DNA of 64,000 bases, taken from Gautieria morchelliformis (lineage: Eukaryota > Basidiomycota > Agaricomycetes > Gomphales > Gomphaceae). The stretch covers positions 1 to 64,000 of the forward strand of contig WHVA01000215.1 in NCBI GenBank assembly GCA_015179125.1, given 5' to 3'. A program made the position numbers and the translations under genes. Numbering within the stretch: the stretch's first letter is position 1; each line of letters begins with the position of its first letter. Positions 34,946-46,369 of this stretch are shown piece after piece. The notes under the pieces are model-generated. The model was not told where the DNA came from and searched no databases. It was given only the letters and a program-made list of their open reading frames with translations.

Positions 34946-36338
34946 TAATTCGTGATGTTAGCCAAGGGGAAGGATATCATGCATGTACTTCGCGCTCGTA
35001 GTAGACGTGACGCCACTGGCGATCAAGTGGCACGGCTCTGGTAGGCGCTGAGAGCCACATTTCCACATTTCATCCGAATTACTAAAGACGTCAATCCACG
35101 TAGCACTTTGCTCGTTGTGGGAGGCGGTGCGAACGCTTGATAAATGTCACACATGTCTTCATCCTAGGCCAAGTATGATTTTCTTCTTCCAAACACTCAT
35201 CCGCCGACTTTGCTTTCCAGAGGCGCATTCCCAGAACAATCTGACGATCTTCTCGTCAAGCCAGATACCGGCAACCAACCCAGTCAGAGAGGAAAGCGAG
35301 GAAACGTGTGTGTTCCGGTTCGTTTGCAGTGAGCAGGGTGGGTGTTCATTACTGCCCTTGATCAGCTTAGTACGCGAGCCGAAACTCGGACATGTCTGTG
35401 AGGACACCATACCCGTAACTCGAACTCCTCATGAGAAGTCGATCGAGAGACTTCACGTCTCCTGATAGACCTCTCATGAGGAGTTCGAGTTGCAGCGCGT
35501 AGAAAAAAATTATCATTCACGGCTAGAGGACGTGGCTCTAGTGCCCTGGGTAGATCGAAGGGGACATCCCCCGTTTATATTTCGATTATATGTATAGTAA
35601 CGTACCCATGCATATTTGGGGTGGACCCCCGCTTGATCATGACAGAGCAAATGGACTAATATTCGCCGAAACCAATCAATATGTACTAACAGACCAACAG
35701 TTACGCTAAGTACGTTTAAGGTAGGCGTACCTAGTTGCTGTGAGTACATATTATGCTCCACTTTGATGTCCGAATATCAAAGCGACCGCAGCGAGCGCTC
35801 TCACGGACACCCGGTTCTCGCGCCAACATCAGTAACGAACTTGGTGAACGATGAAGTCACTTCCATGACAACACCGCCAAAGGTTCACTCATTGGCGGTA
35901 CCGTCCCACCTTATGATGTGTTGCGATTACGACCACACGAGCTCTGATCCCACAAAGCCAAAACAAGACGTGGTGATACTCCCTGGAGACTACAGTCAGA
36001 CACGGGCAGATGCGTCATCAGTCTCGGCGACCATTTTCCTGACGACGTGTCGTACCGAGAGCCAGCTGCCCCTCAGCTGATTTGTCTGATAATTCTCATA
36101 TTGGTGAACGGTCGCTATCGGCATATCCCGTCGCCTTTCCGGATCCCTATTGTTGCCCTTGTTAATAATGATGTATATGAATTCTCCCTTCCTGGCGTTG
36201 CGTCTCATGAACTTCTTATTGTGGAACTCGTGCTTCTAATTTTACCTCAAATTTGGCTATGGCGTTGCCGCGGTACACCACACAATCAATTGGCCTCATA
36301 ATTGGGACTATGCGCAGCCGTAATTGCAGCCAACGCTT
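34946..36338. other. Intergenic region with a strong inverted repeat
   Basis: No supported gene. It holds a 20-bp perfect inverted repeat (35417-35436 and 35472-35491) and a short third copy of block B near 35653-35690. Open frames at 35763-36080 and 36047-36301 have no recognised features. Confidence 0.4.
35417..35491. repeat. 75-bp foldback, perfect 20-bp arms
   Basis: Arms AACTCGAACTCCTCATGAGA and its exact reverse complement flank 35 bp, which itself contains GAAGTC...GACTTC. It may be a MITE remnant or a cruciform-forming site. Confidence 0.85.
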
Positions 36339-36345
36339 TATATAA
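36339..36345 (+). promoter_or_regulatory. TATA box of the Gas1-like gene
   Basis: TATATAA, followed by a long CT-rich leader (36358-36395) typical of highly expressed fungal genes. Confidence 0.5.
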
Positions 36346-36513
36346 GATCGGGTGCCTCTAGTTTCTTTCTCTCCCTTCTTCATCTCCTTTCTCTGTGACG
36401 TTTAGCAGGACTATTCGCCAACAGTCTCCAGGCAGGCTCATTCACCGTCTGTTATCTCATTCATTCAACCCTTCCAACTCTGTTCACCCCATCGCCTGCA
36501 AGAGTAATCGAAG

Positions 36514-38616
36514 ATGTTCTCCAAGGCCGTCTACGCTTCACTTTTTGTATGCTCTCTTGTTTTGCAGGGGCATGCTCATGGTGAGCCACTCGACATATGG
36601 CTGGCTAGTTGGGCACCTGAGCTGACTCCAATAAGCGGCCATTGCTCCGATGCTTGGCGTCAGCGGTACACCTGCCCGCGGTAATGTCCAGAGGCCATCT
36701 ACCGCACAACCTTGTGGAAAAATTAACCCGGCGACAACTATCGATACCTCACAAGCTGCCACGGCCGATGCACAAGGGAATGTCGCCCTTACTGCCACCA
36801 ACTTCAACGCGTAAGATTTCTTTCGACGAGTGAGCGACCACATTGTATTTACATTATTGTCAGAGGGGCGGACGGCTCTCGCAAAGTGACCGCACAGGTC
36901 AGCGCCGATGGCACGGGTAACAACTTGACCCCCGCCACTGTGTCAACAAACGGTGATGCTGGGCCTACAAATGTCGGCTCCCAGCCACGTACGTTCACCC
37001 TCGCTCACTACTAATTCCAAATTATAATCCACGTGTACCAGTGGTCGTTCAGCTTCCAGCGGGAACCAAGTGCACTGGCGGTAAAGCGGGGAACCTCTGT
37101 ATGATGGCACTTAAGACCACCGCAGGCTTTGGAAACTGTGTTGTAGTTAAGCAGGGTGGTGCTGCCGCCAATGCCAGCGCCGCTGCCCCTGCTGCTGCTG
37201 CCAATGCCAGCACTGTTGACTCTGCCGCTGCGGCCAATTCCACCGCTGCCGCAAAAAAGGTGAGCCCCTCAACCCGCCCACCACCTTGACTATATATTGA
37301 GCCCAATTCTCAATTCTTTCCAGACCGGTAAGGGAGACAAGGGGGGCAAGGGAGGCAAGGGTGCTAATGACAAGAATGCCGGTGCCGCCAATGCCACCGC
37401 CGTTGACTCTGCCGCTACTGGAAATTCCACCGCTGCCGCAAAAAAAGTGAGTCCCTCAACCCGCTCACCACCTTTACTATATATTGATACCAATTCCCAA
37501 TTCTTTCCAGACCGCTAAGGGGGGCAAGGGAGGCAAGGGAGGCAAGGGTGCTAATGACAAGCATGCTGCCAATGCCACCGCTGTTGACTCTGCCACTGCT
37601 GCCAATTCCACCGCTGCCGCTGCTGCCGTAAAAAGGGTGAGTCCCTCACCTACCTTTACTCTATATATTGTTCCCAATTCTTTCCAGACCGATAAGGGAG
37701 GCGAGGATGCTAATAACAAGAATGATGCTGCTGCCGCCAATGCCACCGCCGTTGACTCTGCCGCTGCTGCCAATTCCACCGCTGCCGCAAAAAAGGTGAG
37801 TCCCTCAACCCGCCCACCACCTTTACTATATATTGATCCCAATCCCCAATTCTTTCAAGACCGGTAAGGGAGGCAAGGGAGACAAGGGAGGCAAGGGCGA
37901 CAAGGGAGGCAAGGGAGGCAAGGGTGCTAATAACAAAAATGCTGCTGCTGCCGCCAATGCCACCGCTGTTGACTCTGCTGCTGCCGCCAATGCCACGGCT
38001 GCTGCCAATTCCACTGCTGCTGCCAATTCCACCGCTAGTGCCAATTCCACCGCTAGTGCCAACTCCACCGCTGCTGTCAATTCCACCGCTACTGCCAACT
38101 CCACCGCTACTGCTAACTCCACCGCTGCTTACAATTCCACCGCTAGTGCCAACTCCACCGCTAGTGCAAGTTCCACCACTGCTGCCAATTCCACCGCTGC
38201 CCCTGCTGCTACAAAAAAGGTGAGTCCCTTACCCGCCTACCAACTTTACTATATATTGGTCCCAACTCCCAATTCTTTCCAGACCCATAAGGGAGGCAAG
38301 GGTGCTAACAAGAAAAATGCTACCGCTTCCGCCGCTCCACAAGAGGTGAGTCCCCACTCCCTCGGTATAGCTTCTTGGAGTCTGAGGCATTCTATTCCTT
38401 CGACTCAGGCCGCTGATAATGGTGCAAACGAGCGGGAGACCACGCCGGATCAGAAAAGATCTGCTACTACGCCTGCTGTAAGTAATCTTGGGAGGCATTC
38501 ACCATTGGAATATGCTAAGTAATTCGACCCAGGGTGCCCGGGCAGTACGCTCTATCCTAGCAGCAGAGGAGCCCATGGTGAAGCGTTCTGGGTTCTTCTC
38601 TTGGATATGGGCATAA
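36514..38616 (+). CDS. Secreted Gas1/Egh16-like (DUF3129) protein with expanded repeat tail
   Basis: The family holds small secreted fungal proteins first described from infection structures; its biochemical role is not settled. Eleven exons (36514-36580, 36636-36810, 36864-36988, 37042-37259, 37324-37446, 37511-37636, 37688-37795, 37860-38219, 38283-38345, 38409-38477, 38533-38616) join in phase to 505 residues. A signal peptide (MFSKAVYASLFVCSLVLQG) leads. The DUF3129-like core holds PCGKINPATTID, VTAQVSADGTGNN and VQLPAGTKCTGG with LCMMALKTTAGFGNCV. After it come Gly-Lys blocks (TGKGDKGGKGGKG) and Ala-Asn-Thr-Ser blocks (AANATAVDSAA), repeated exon by exon. The NAT/NST triplets could be N-glycosylated. 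If the last intron is not used, the protein ends at 38522 instead. Confidence 0.75.
37200..38345 (+). repeat. Tandemly amplified exon-intron units in the Gas1-like gene
   Basis: Units of about 160-190 bp combine an exon (Gly-Lys block plus NATAVDSAAAANSTAAAKK-type block) with the intron after it. The introns at 37260, 37447, 37637, 37796 and 38220 are near-copies of one another: GTGAGTCCCTCAACCCGCC at the start, TTTACTATATATTG in the middle and CCCAATTCTTTCCAG at the end. All keep phase 0, so adding a unit never breaks the frame. Exon 8 (360 nt) was lengthened further by an inner Ser-Thr-Ala repeat. Confidence 0.92.
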
Positions 38617-38775
38617 TGGTTATGGATTACATGTGATAACTACGTGTAATAGAACCTTCTTGAAGAGGCTTGGACCTTGCTTGAAAGTTTCAAGTTGAGA
38701 CCAGTTACGTAATTGCGGCTCGTTAGGTAATAAAATTTCCTTTAGCGCCGCTACGTCCTCCAAGAGTCCAACACC

Positions 38776-39171
38776 ATGCAACTGTCGCTACTTGTACTGG
38801 CAATATTACCCCTTGTATCAGCCCAGTTCGGTTTCTTCGAACAGATGTTCCAAGGACACCCTGCTCAGCAACAGCAGCGGTCGGGTGCGAATGCATGGGC
38901 AGCTCAATCAGAGGCTGGTGAATATCCGAACTGTACCTACTTGGGATTAGAAATGCATTTTGACTCTGTCTTGTCACGTACAGTTCAGTGCTCGAGTTAT
39001 ATTTGCCCGAAAACATTGGACTGCGTTGACACGCCCTCCGCCTGTCCGTGTCCCAACCCGGAAGATATCAAGTGTTTAGTACCCGACGCACAGGACAAGG
39101 GGTCTGCTACCGTATTTTGTGTCCGAGGGGAGGCAGAGTGTGCAGATATCGAACGCCTGGCGAGTCGGTGA
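38776..39171 (+). CDS. LCL2: Long chronological lifespan protein 2 (LCL2)
   Basis: Small ER/secretory protein of fungi, linked to ER-associated degradation in yeast by genetic data. Two exons (38776-38932, 38984-39171) join to 114 residues. The signal peptide is MQLSLLVLAILPLVSAQ. FGFFEQMFQGHP follows, then the cysteine core CSSYICPKTLDCVDTPSACP and CPNPEDIKCLVPD. The 51-bp intron has no stop and keeps the frame, so retention would add 17 residues between NPT-like and CSSY segments. I prefer splicing, because only then do YPN and QCSSYICP become adjacent as in the family. Confidence 0.88.
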   Translation: MQLSLLVLAILPLVSAQFGFFEQMFQGHPAQQQQRSGANAWAAQSEAGEYPNCTYLGLEMHFDSVLSRTVQCSSYICPKTLDCVDTPSACPCPNPEDIKCLVPDAQDKGSATVFCVRGEAECADIERLASR

Positions 39172-40203
39172 TAAATGTTACGCTGGAGGGAAGAGTGAGC
39201 TTTTATGATTTCATTGACACAAGGACTACATCCCTCAAATGTCATTATTTTACCAGGCGCGGGAACGCCGTTGCACAGCTATAGCGAATAATATATATTG
39301 CACCAACAGCTGTATTAACAGGCAAACACGCGATACAGGGCTCCAGGGGTTTAGGATCTAACGCGGCGAGCTGCCAGTTGCAGCGAGACGGACGCGCTAC
39401 CATAGGAGAGCACGACCGTTTTGAGTGTCTTGTAACCCAAATAAGGATATATGGAATGCTCAGAAAGAATAATCCCTGTTCCGAAGCTTATACCGCTCTC
39501 CGTCCACTGAGGCCCGTTGAAGGTTGTCATCCCACAAACTCGATAACTACTGGGACCCGGATAATTTAGAAAAACATGGTCACGCTCCAGCAGAAGATCG
39601 AGGCATATGGACATATGATCGAGGTGGCATGCGCGATAGTGTTATTCGCTAAAGACTTTTGATGTCCAAGGTCTATCATAGGGCTCTCGGCGTCCTGACA
39701 TCTGACAACGGAGAACCGAGTAGTAGACTCGCCAGGGGCAGAACGGGGAGCTGGAGGTTTGGAAGCAACGAGGACCACTGCTGCCATGAGTCGACAGAGT
39801 TAGAACTAAAACAGTGCACAAAGTCAAGCATGCTCACCTGAATTGCGAACAGGCAGTTTGCAGTAATACCTGCACCATGATAGGCAACTAATACAAAAGT
39901 GGCTAAGGACGTAGTGATGTAGCTATACTTTAAGAATACAACGCTTGCCAGGGCGCGTTGTTCATGGAACGGCATGTTTGACGCGTCATAGTAATCATAG
40001 AACGACGCATTTAATACGTTCCTCACCTCGTAGTTTAGACAATTCGCTGGCCCTGCATCACCCTAGCCATGGCAGGAGCGTAAGTGTGGACAATGGACGC
40101 GCTGGGAACAAAGCAGTGGCTTACGCAACCGGTTTTCAAAGTCAGCTAGGCTTGTTACATAAATATCTTCGCCACCATCTGACTCCCCGCATCATCTTAA
40201 GCC
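39172..40203. other. Unresolved minus-strand coding-like region
   Basis: Minus-strand frames hold membrane-like sequence (VVFLKYSYITTSLATFVLV near 39850-39930) and a second part (HVFLNYPGPSSYRVCG near 39520-39570). The pieces could be exons of one membrane protein, but I could not link them in phase. The right 170 bp is the 5' region of the TFIIF gene. Confidence 0.3.
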
Positions 40204-42343
40204 ATGGCGAGCATGTTTCACAAACCAGTGAAGAAGGAACTCTCTGCTGCTGTAGAACGCAAACCTCGCCCTCGTGTGCCGCGCCCCCGTCCTCCCAAGC
40301 CTGAGGCGGATCTAGACGAGGATACCAAGCCACCCGCCGGCACCTTCACAGATTACCAAGTGATATCCTCGTCTCTTGGCGGATGGAAGTATGACATCAT
40401 GAAGTTTGATTCGCGCGGGAAGGAGGTAGACCTCAACAAGTGGAACGCACCTGTCAAACTTAACCGCAAGGACTATCGGCCTCCAAACAAGGCCGCACAG
40501 GATGAGGCGGTTCCTATCGAGCTTAAGGCCATGGTTGGACCGGATGGAAAGCCCGTCATTGGGCCTGATGGAAAGGTGGTTATGGTTGGGCCTGATGGCA
40601 AAGTCCCACAGGGGAATGGGGTCGTGGGCAAGCAGAATGGCAAGGATGCTGCGAAGGGCAAAGGCAAGGGAAAACAAATGTTCAAGAAGAAGACAAAGCA
40701 GGTCTTTCTCGTTCCAGACGAAGTGAAGCAGCTCAGGCGGGAAGAGCGCTACCCGTGGGTCCTCGAGGAGAGTGGAGATAATGGGCAGGTTTGGGTTGGA
40801 CACATAGAAAACCCCGAGAAAGCGTTGACGCACGGACTTCTCGTCCCTAAGGGCCCCCAGTTTCAGTTCGTGCCTTGTCACAGATGGTACAAGTTTCAGA
40901 AGCGGCCCACTTACAGAATTTTGGCGTTGGAGGAAGCAGAAGCCGAAGTAAGTCATTATGCAAAAGTTACACGCCCAGTGTTTATCGCTTTTCTGTCAGT
41001 ACGCAAAAACCCAAAAGAACAAGGACCCTGAGCGATGGCTGATGCGTAGAAAGGCCGCCAACGGAAGAGGTCCTTCAGACGCTACGCTTGCCACCCTTAA
41101 AGCAGACTCTGAACGCCGACTTGGCTCAGCAGGGCCAAGTGGTGAGGGCATTGGACTGCGTACAGTGGATGACGGGCCTGCCGATTTGTTCGGAGACGAT
41201 GACGAGGAGGAGAAAATGAACAAGAGGCGGCGAGATAAGGAGATGGGTGAAGATGGTGACATTGACGAGATGGAGTATGAGGCGGACTTTGCGGACGATG
41301 AGGAGAACGTGGAGATGGACGGCGATGACGAGGAGACCAAGGAGATGGAGGCAGGTTTATTTTCTCTTTCAGGTCACAACAATGTCCTAATAAAATTTTT
41401 TTTTTTTTTTCAGGAACGCCTGAAACGGGAGTATCGAACCGCGAATAAATTGCGCGATGGCCACATTGACGAAGATGAAGAGGAGGAGGAGGAGGAACTT
41501 ACAGGCGCCGGGAAGGCTCTCAAAAAACTGGTGAAGAAGACAGAAAAGAACGAGGCCTATGATAGTGACGATGATGACAAAGACCCTTACATTTCCGTGA
41601 GTTATTCCACCCGGTCACGATTTTAGGTTTTTACCATTATACAGGAGGAGGAAGAGCCAGAAGAAAACATCCCTTCTCAGCCATCTCTCAATGAGCCGGC
41701 TGTCATCAACCAGTCTCAGCCCCAGCCATCTAGCGGCACTACCACACCTACACCCGCACGTCCTGGCTCGGGCGCCCAGACACCACGGCCTCCCAAACCC
41801 AAAGCCAAGCCCTCGACGCAGCCCCACTCGCCGCCCTCACGTGCCAATTCGCCTGGCCTCGGGAACGCAGTCGTTGCAAAACGCGCAACTAGTCCAAAGG
41901 CGCCCAAGCAGAAGGCCATCTCGGGCGGCAGTGGTCACAGTCGTGCGGTTAGTCCTCTCGCTGGTGGAAGTCGTGCCGCCAGTCCAGTGCCTCCAGCAAA
42001 TGTTGGCACCACTAGTGGAAGCCGTCCGGCCACGCCAGCGACCAGCACCGATGGCCCCCCTCTTCCCACACAGAGCCTCAAACGCAAGGCCTTCGACGAT
42101 CCTCCTACACCATCGGGTGCAGCGGATGGCGGGAAGCCCAGGAAGAAGGCTAAACGCCCACTCGAGGAGTCCATGATAATTGCGTTCTTGAGAGAAAAGG
42201 CGGAGGTGACGACAAAAGACTGTATCCAGAAATTCCAGCCTTACCTGAAAGAAGAGGAGACCAAAAGGGCGTTTACGGCGATGGTGAAGAAGGTCGCGAT
42301 GGTTAAGAATAGTTTACTGAAGTTAAGACCCGAATACCAATGA
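40204..42343 (+). CDS. TFG1: Transcription factor IIF alpha subunit (RAP74/TFG1)
   Basis: Large subunit of TFIIF, which binds RNA polymerase II in the preinitiation complex. Four exons (40204-40947, 41000-41350, 41414-41596, 41645-42343) join in phase to 658 residues. The N-terminal dimerisation part holds DYQVISSSLGGWKYDIMKF, YPWVLEESGDNGQVWVG, and CHRWYKFQKRPTYRILALEE. A run of GPDGK repeats interrupts it at about residues 112-140. An acidic middle (DDDEEEKMNKRRR) and a Ser-Pro-rich linker follow. The C-terminal winged helix ends the protein (MIIAFLREKAEVTTKDCIQK). The second intron, 41351-41413, starts GCAGGT, so it is another GC-AG intron. A GT choice 4 bases later breaks the frame. Confidence 0.93.
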
Positions 42344-42786
42344 TAATTGAGGTTAGGTGGGGGGTTGTACAAGTAACTCAAGGTTTTTCTTCTTTCTCTG
42401 CGATTTCTATTTTGATGTACTTTTGGAATTTAACGTTTTAACTCTGGTCACCATCCCGCCACCGATCGATCGATCATACCGCTACTCAATCTTCCATTTT
42501 GGTGCTGTGATGTAACGCATCTCTTGTCCATGATGTGCTACTTCGGATGAAAACAAGAGATGCGTACTCAATGGGGAGCATCGGAATTAATGGGGGAGTT
42601 TGTTATAATGCCGGGTTCTTAGACCAAAGCAGAGTGAGAGAGAACGAATACATCAGTAAGTCAAGAGGTACAGGTCAAGCTGTAGGACGTAGAGAAAATC
42701 AATAAATTTGCCTAGCAAAAATGGACCACAATATTTTTGACTCACCTAGGACTACAGAGAACACAGGGATCAGATATGTCACAGAA
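42344..42786. other. Convergent spacer
   Basis: 3' flanks of TFG1 and of the minus-strand gene. No gene. CGATCGATCGAT occurs near 42463. Confidence 0.5.
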
Positions 42787-43524
42787 TCATCGGTCAGCAA
42801 GCTCTTCGGAGAAGTCCATCTCCACGCCGCCGCTCAGCACAACATCTCGTGAGGAGGTACAGTGTGTGACATCTTCTGATGCGAATGCGAAAGGATCGAG
42901 AAGTGAATGATTTCGGGCAACGCTCTGTCGGAGTGGCTTGATCTTCCTAGGCATACTGGGCATATTTGAGTTCACATCAGGTCCTAGGACCGTCATGACT
43001 TGTTCATCTTCGACCTCGGATTCAGCCCCCATCTCCATGTCGCTATGTGAATCGTCATCATTGAGTTCTTCTGCGCGTCGACGCTTCTTGGGAGATGGGG
43101 TGAGTGGAACGTTGAGGCTTCCAGGTAGAAAGACGGAATTGAAAACGTCATTAGCAGATCGAAAGATGGGAGTGGGCGTGTTTGCTGTGCTAGGAAGTTT
43201 GGCGGGTGAAGAGTAAGGTGTAGTGGGGACGGTAAAGGTCGCGAGATGCTGAGTATTATAGCCCTCTGTCACGCCTAAAAGCGTGTCAAACGCGTCTCAT
43301 ATGTTTTTGATATATTCAAACAGCTCACTCTTCCGTACGCGAGACCCAAGATTCTGAAGAGCGACGTTGAGTTCTTCTGGGATCCTAGATAGGTAGCGTT
43401 AGCTGTTTACGCGACGTACGGCGGAAGCAGCGACTTACACGCGATCGCGGTACGTGTTGGACGCGTCAATACCACACCTCTTGTCGTCTGTAAGAGCCTT
43501 TTTGTTCGGAGTGGTGGGTAGCAT
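42787..43524 (-). CDS. Unrecognised nuclear-type protein
   Basis: Three exons (43439-43524, 43329-43384, 42787-43274) join in phase to 209 residues. A compact N-terminal part (IPEELNVALQNLGSRVRKS) is followed by a proline- and serine-rich stretch. A basic cluster (PSPKKRRR) could be a nuclear signal. An acidic region (NDDDSHSDMEMGAESEVEDE) and a short end then follow. Small cell-cycle or DNA-damage regulators have this build, but I cannot name a family. It starts 376 bp from Gemin2, head-to-head. Confidence 0.7.
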
Positions 43525-43900
43525 AGTGAACTGTGGAAGAGTGGGAGAGGAAGCCTCGGTTCAAGCCGAGTCTTGTCGTTCAGACTCCGCCAAAATCATT
43601 ACTAGTTAGAGGCAAGGGAATTTACAGATTTAAGAGCTCTGATTATAATACTTATTCCATCATCACACCTATCATTCGTTTGACGTCCACATGGGTTTCC
43701 ATTAGGCTCCTAGTGTTCCTCAGGCTTGCAGGCTTGAAATCGAGGATTGTGCGGAGACTTGGATTGATAAACTGTGGGAGACAACCTTGGCACTGTCGCC
43801 GAAGGTGAAAACTTGCTATAGTGCAAAATCATCCGTGGCCGCAAATTACATAATAGGTGCGACAGTCACGGTGTCACCTTCAGTCATGTGACGGTGTCTC
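43525..43900. promoter_or_regulatory. Shared intergenic promoter region
   Basis: 376 bp between divergent start codons. No TATA or known site was identified. Confidence 0.35.
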
Positions 43901-45457
43901 ATGGCTTCCTCCAGCTCGAAACGCAAGAGAGATGCGGATGAAGACAACGAGGATTACTATGACAATTGGGGATTTTTTGATGATGAATCTGAGCCCCATA
44001 AATTTGGAACATCGGTCCTCCCCGTGGCAAACCTCCCCGACTCTTTCGAGGCTGTTCCACAGGATGGAATGGAGTACTTGTTTACAGTGAGGTGAGTGTT
44101 ATCCAATGAGGTCTATTTTTATCTATCGTACGTCGTTATTCATGGGACTCAGTGTCCTTTACTTTCTTTCACAGGAGGGAGGGACGACAGTTACCTCTAG
44201 TCACCAGAGTGTCTAATCCTTACGCAGTCCCAGAAGAAAATCAGCATGGCTCTGATATGAACGCAGAATGCACGAGTAGCACATCTATGAACAGTATTCC
44301 TTCGCAAGAATGGCGAGCATGCTTCGAGGAGCGCTTTCGAAACTTACGGGCGGTAAGTCTTGCCTTCTGTGTATCCTGTCCTCTTATCTAGCGTTACACT
44401 AGAACATGCGGCAGCCCACGATTCATACCTCCCTGCCGTTAGCTTCTGGTGCCTGTAAATTGCCCCAGATGCGTGACCGTGATAGATGGTGGGCTTTCTT
44501 CCGGGGTGACGTTGAGTGGGAGAATGTTGACAGCTCACCATTCCATTCCATTAAAAGAGAGAAATGGGGAAAGCAGAAGCGGGAGACGGCGATTTATGAC
44601 GAGGCTTTGCCGCAGGGAGTGAAGATGCGTGGCTGTGTGGTTTACGAAGAACACTTGAGCTGGGATCAGGTAGACGAGGACGGCGTCGTCGGACTTTCAT
44701 ATGGCGATGATATGAATACTGATCTCGTCAAAGTTGAAGATGAGGGCGAGGATGGTGAAATTTGGAACAAAGAATCCCCCATTCCTGACGGCAGCGTCAA
44801 GGAGGAAGCTGAGGGATTTGTTCTCCCAACCCTTCGGGACAGTCACAGTTCCCCGACAGCTGTCAACGATACCCTTGCGATTTCCGGTGATGGCCTCGGT
44901 CCACGAGAACCAACCTCACATATTCTATCTCTCGTTGACCAGGTACGCTTACGCTTACCTCTTCTCACGTTATGACGCATACGAATTTCACACAGAAAAC
45001 CATCCTTCACCTGCTCAAATTCTTTTCGCAATGGATTCAGGGTCATTTTGACCGTTCGTTTCTCCCCCCGCCTCCCCCGTCACCACCATATCACCCTGAT
45101 TCTCCGGGCAACGGCAAGCGCCTTTATGATCTCACACCCGGTCATGGTCGCTGGATATTTGCCTTGCTGTCATGCCTGGATGGACAGCTGACCAGCAAAG
45201 AGATCAGTGTTTTAAGAAACCTGGCAAGAGAGTGTGTGAAGTTGATCAGAGAGGAAAGGTCGCTTCAAGAAGCAAGTCCGCAAATATCATCTACGGTGAG
45301 ATGTTGTTTATGTCTGGCGTCACGTCGCTCATATTAGTGCTTAAAGGTCCCGTGTATGGGGGAGACAGCCTGTTGGATAATCGTTGCTGCTGTGTCTGGC
45401 GGTTGGGGCCAGAAGGATTTGTGGGCAGATGCTGCTGATACGTTAGGATCCCAGTGA
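43901..45457 (+). CDS. GEMIN2: Gemin2/SIP1 (SMN-interacting protein), snRNP assembly
   Basis: Assembly factor that holds Sm proteins before loading on U snRNAs. Five exons (43901-44091, 44175-44352, 44403-44942, 44996-45295, 45347-45457) join in phase to 439 residues. The N-terminal region holds GTSVLPVANLP and QEWRACFEERFRNLRA. The C-terminal SIP1 core is GHGRWIFALLSCLDGQLT, then ISVLRNLARECVKLI, and CWIIVAAVSGGWGQKDLW. A charged insert of about 100 residues sits between them, so the protein is longer than animal Gemin2 (about 280). Confidence 0.85.
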
Positions 45458-46369
45458 ATTACCGTGTCCTAATTGTGAAGCATTACGCACCATCCTGTCT
45501 AAGTATGTATACAATACCTTTTCCCATTATACTGTCGCCTGAGCCTAGGCTTTGTTACCATTAACAGTTTGGTAGCTTGGATCTGAGGCCTTCAGCTAGG
45601 GCCATCATTTGTGGCGCAAAGAGATCACCTATCCAGGATCCTCGATCCAGCATAGCCGTGGAAATTTACGGCTACAATCGTAAATCCCGCCAACGTGTAC
45701 GCACCGTCGTAGTGGGAGCAAGACTTCAGTATACCAATAGGATAAGTCAACGAATAAAATTAATACAAATAGATCCGCATTAGTGGACTCATGCAAATTT
45801 GCGTTCGAGGAGACCCTCCCCTCTCGTTCGGGGAGAGTCGGGGAATGTTTCTACATCAATGCGTTGATGGACTTTGCACCCCGGTCTTACAATGAGGTGC
45901 CCGGATGGTTGTTTGCCGTGCCGATGTGGTCTGACGTGAGACATGGCCGGTTTTGGAATGGCAGCCTTACCGATATTATCTAGGCCGAGGCTGATGGAGT
46001 CAGAGGGTCGCACTTATGGTGCTAATATGGTGATGATAGGAAACCATCACCATCACGTGAGTGATGCAGTTCAATCGCGTGAATGGCTATATTATCGACC
46101 CTGAGATCTGGGCATGATTAGCGGCGTGGAAGGCAGATTCTGTCGTCGTCCTTTCCGTCGGTTGACAAATGACTGCCTTATGGACAAATCAAGCCAGTCC
46201 TTGCATCGAAACCTAATTACTGGAATTAGTGCCGCAGTGCGAGCAATACAATACTTTACTGCCCGCCGCATTATAAGCTTACCGGTGTTTTGCAGGCCCT
46301 GACTCGTTTTCCGACCTGAACGGCCCTATGGAGGCCTTGAAGTACTGACGTGGTCATGCAGTAAGAACC
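45458..46369. other. Intergenic, nothing supported
   Basis: About 900 bp between Gemin2 and the DUF6534 gene. Short frames only. Confidence 0.45.

Noticed and set aside
36514..38522. Direct-repeat array in the Gas1-like gene as a CRISPR-like or satellite array
   Set aside because: The repeats are in-frame exons with normal GT-AG introns between them.
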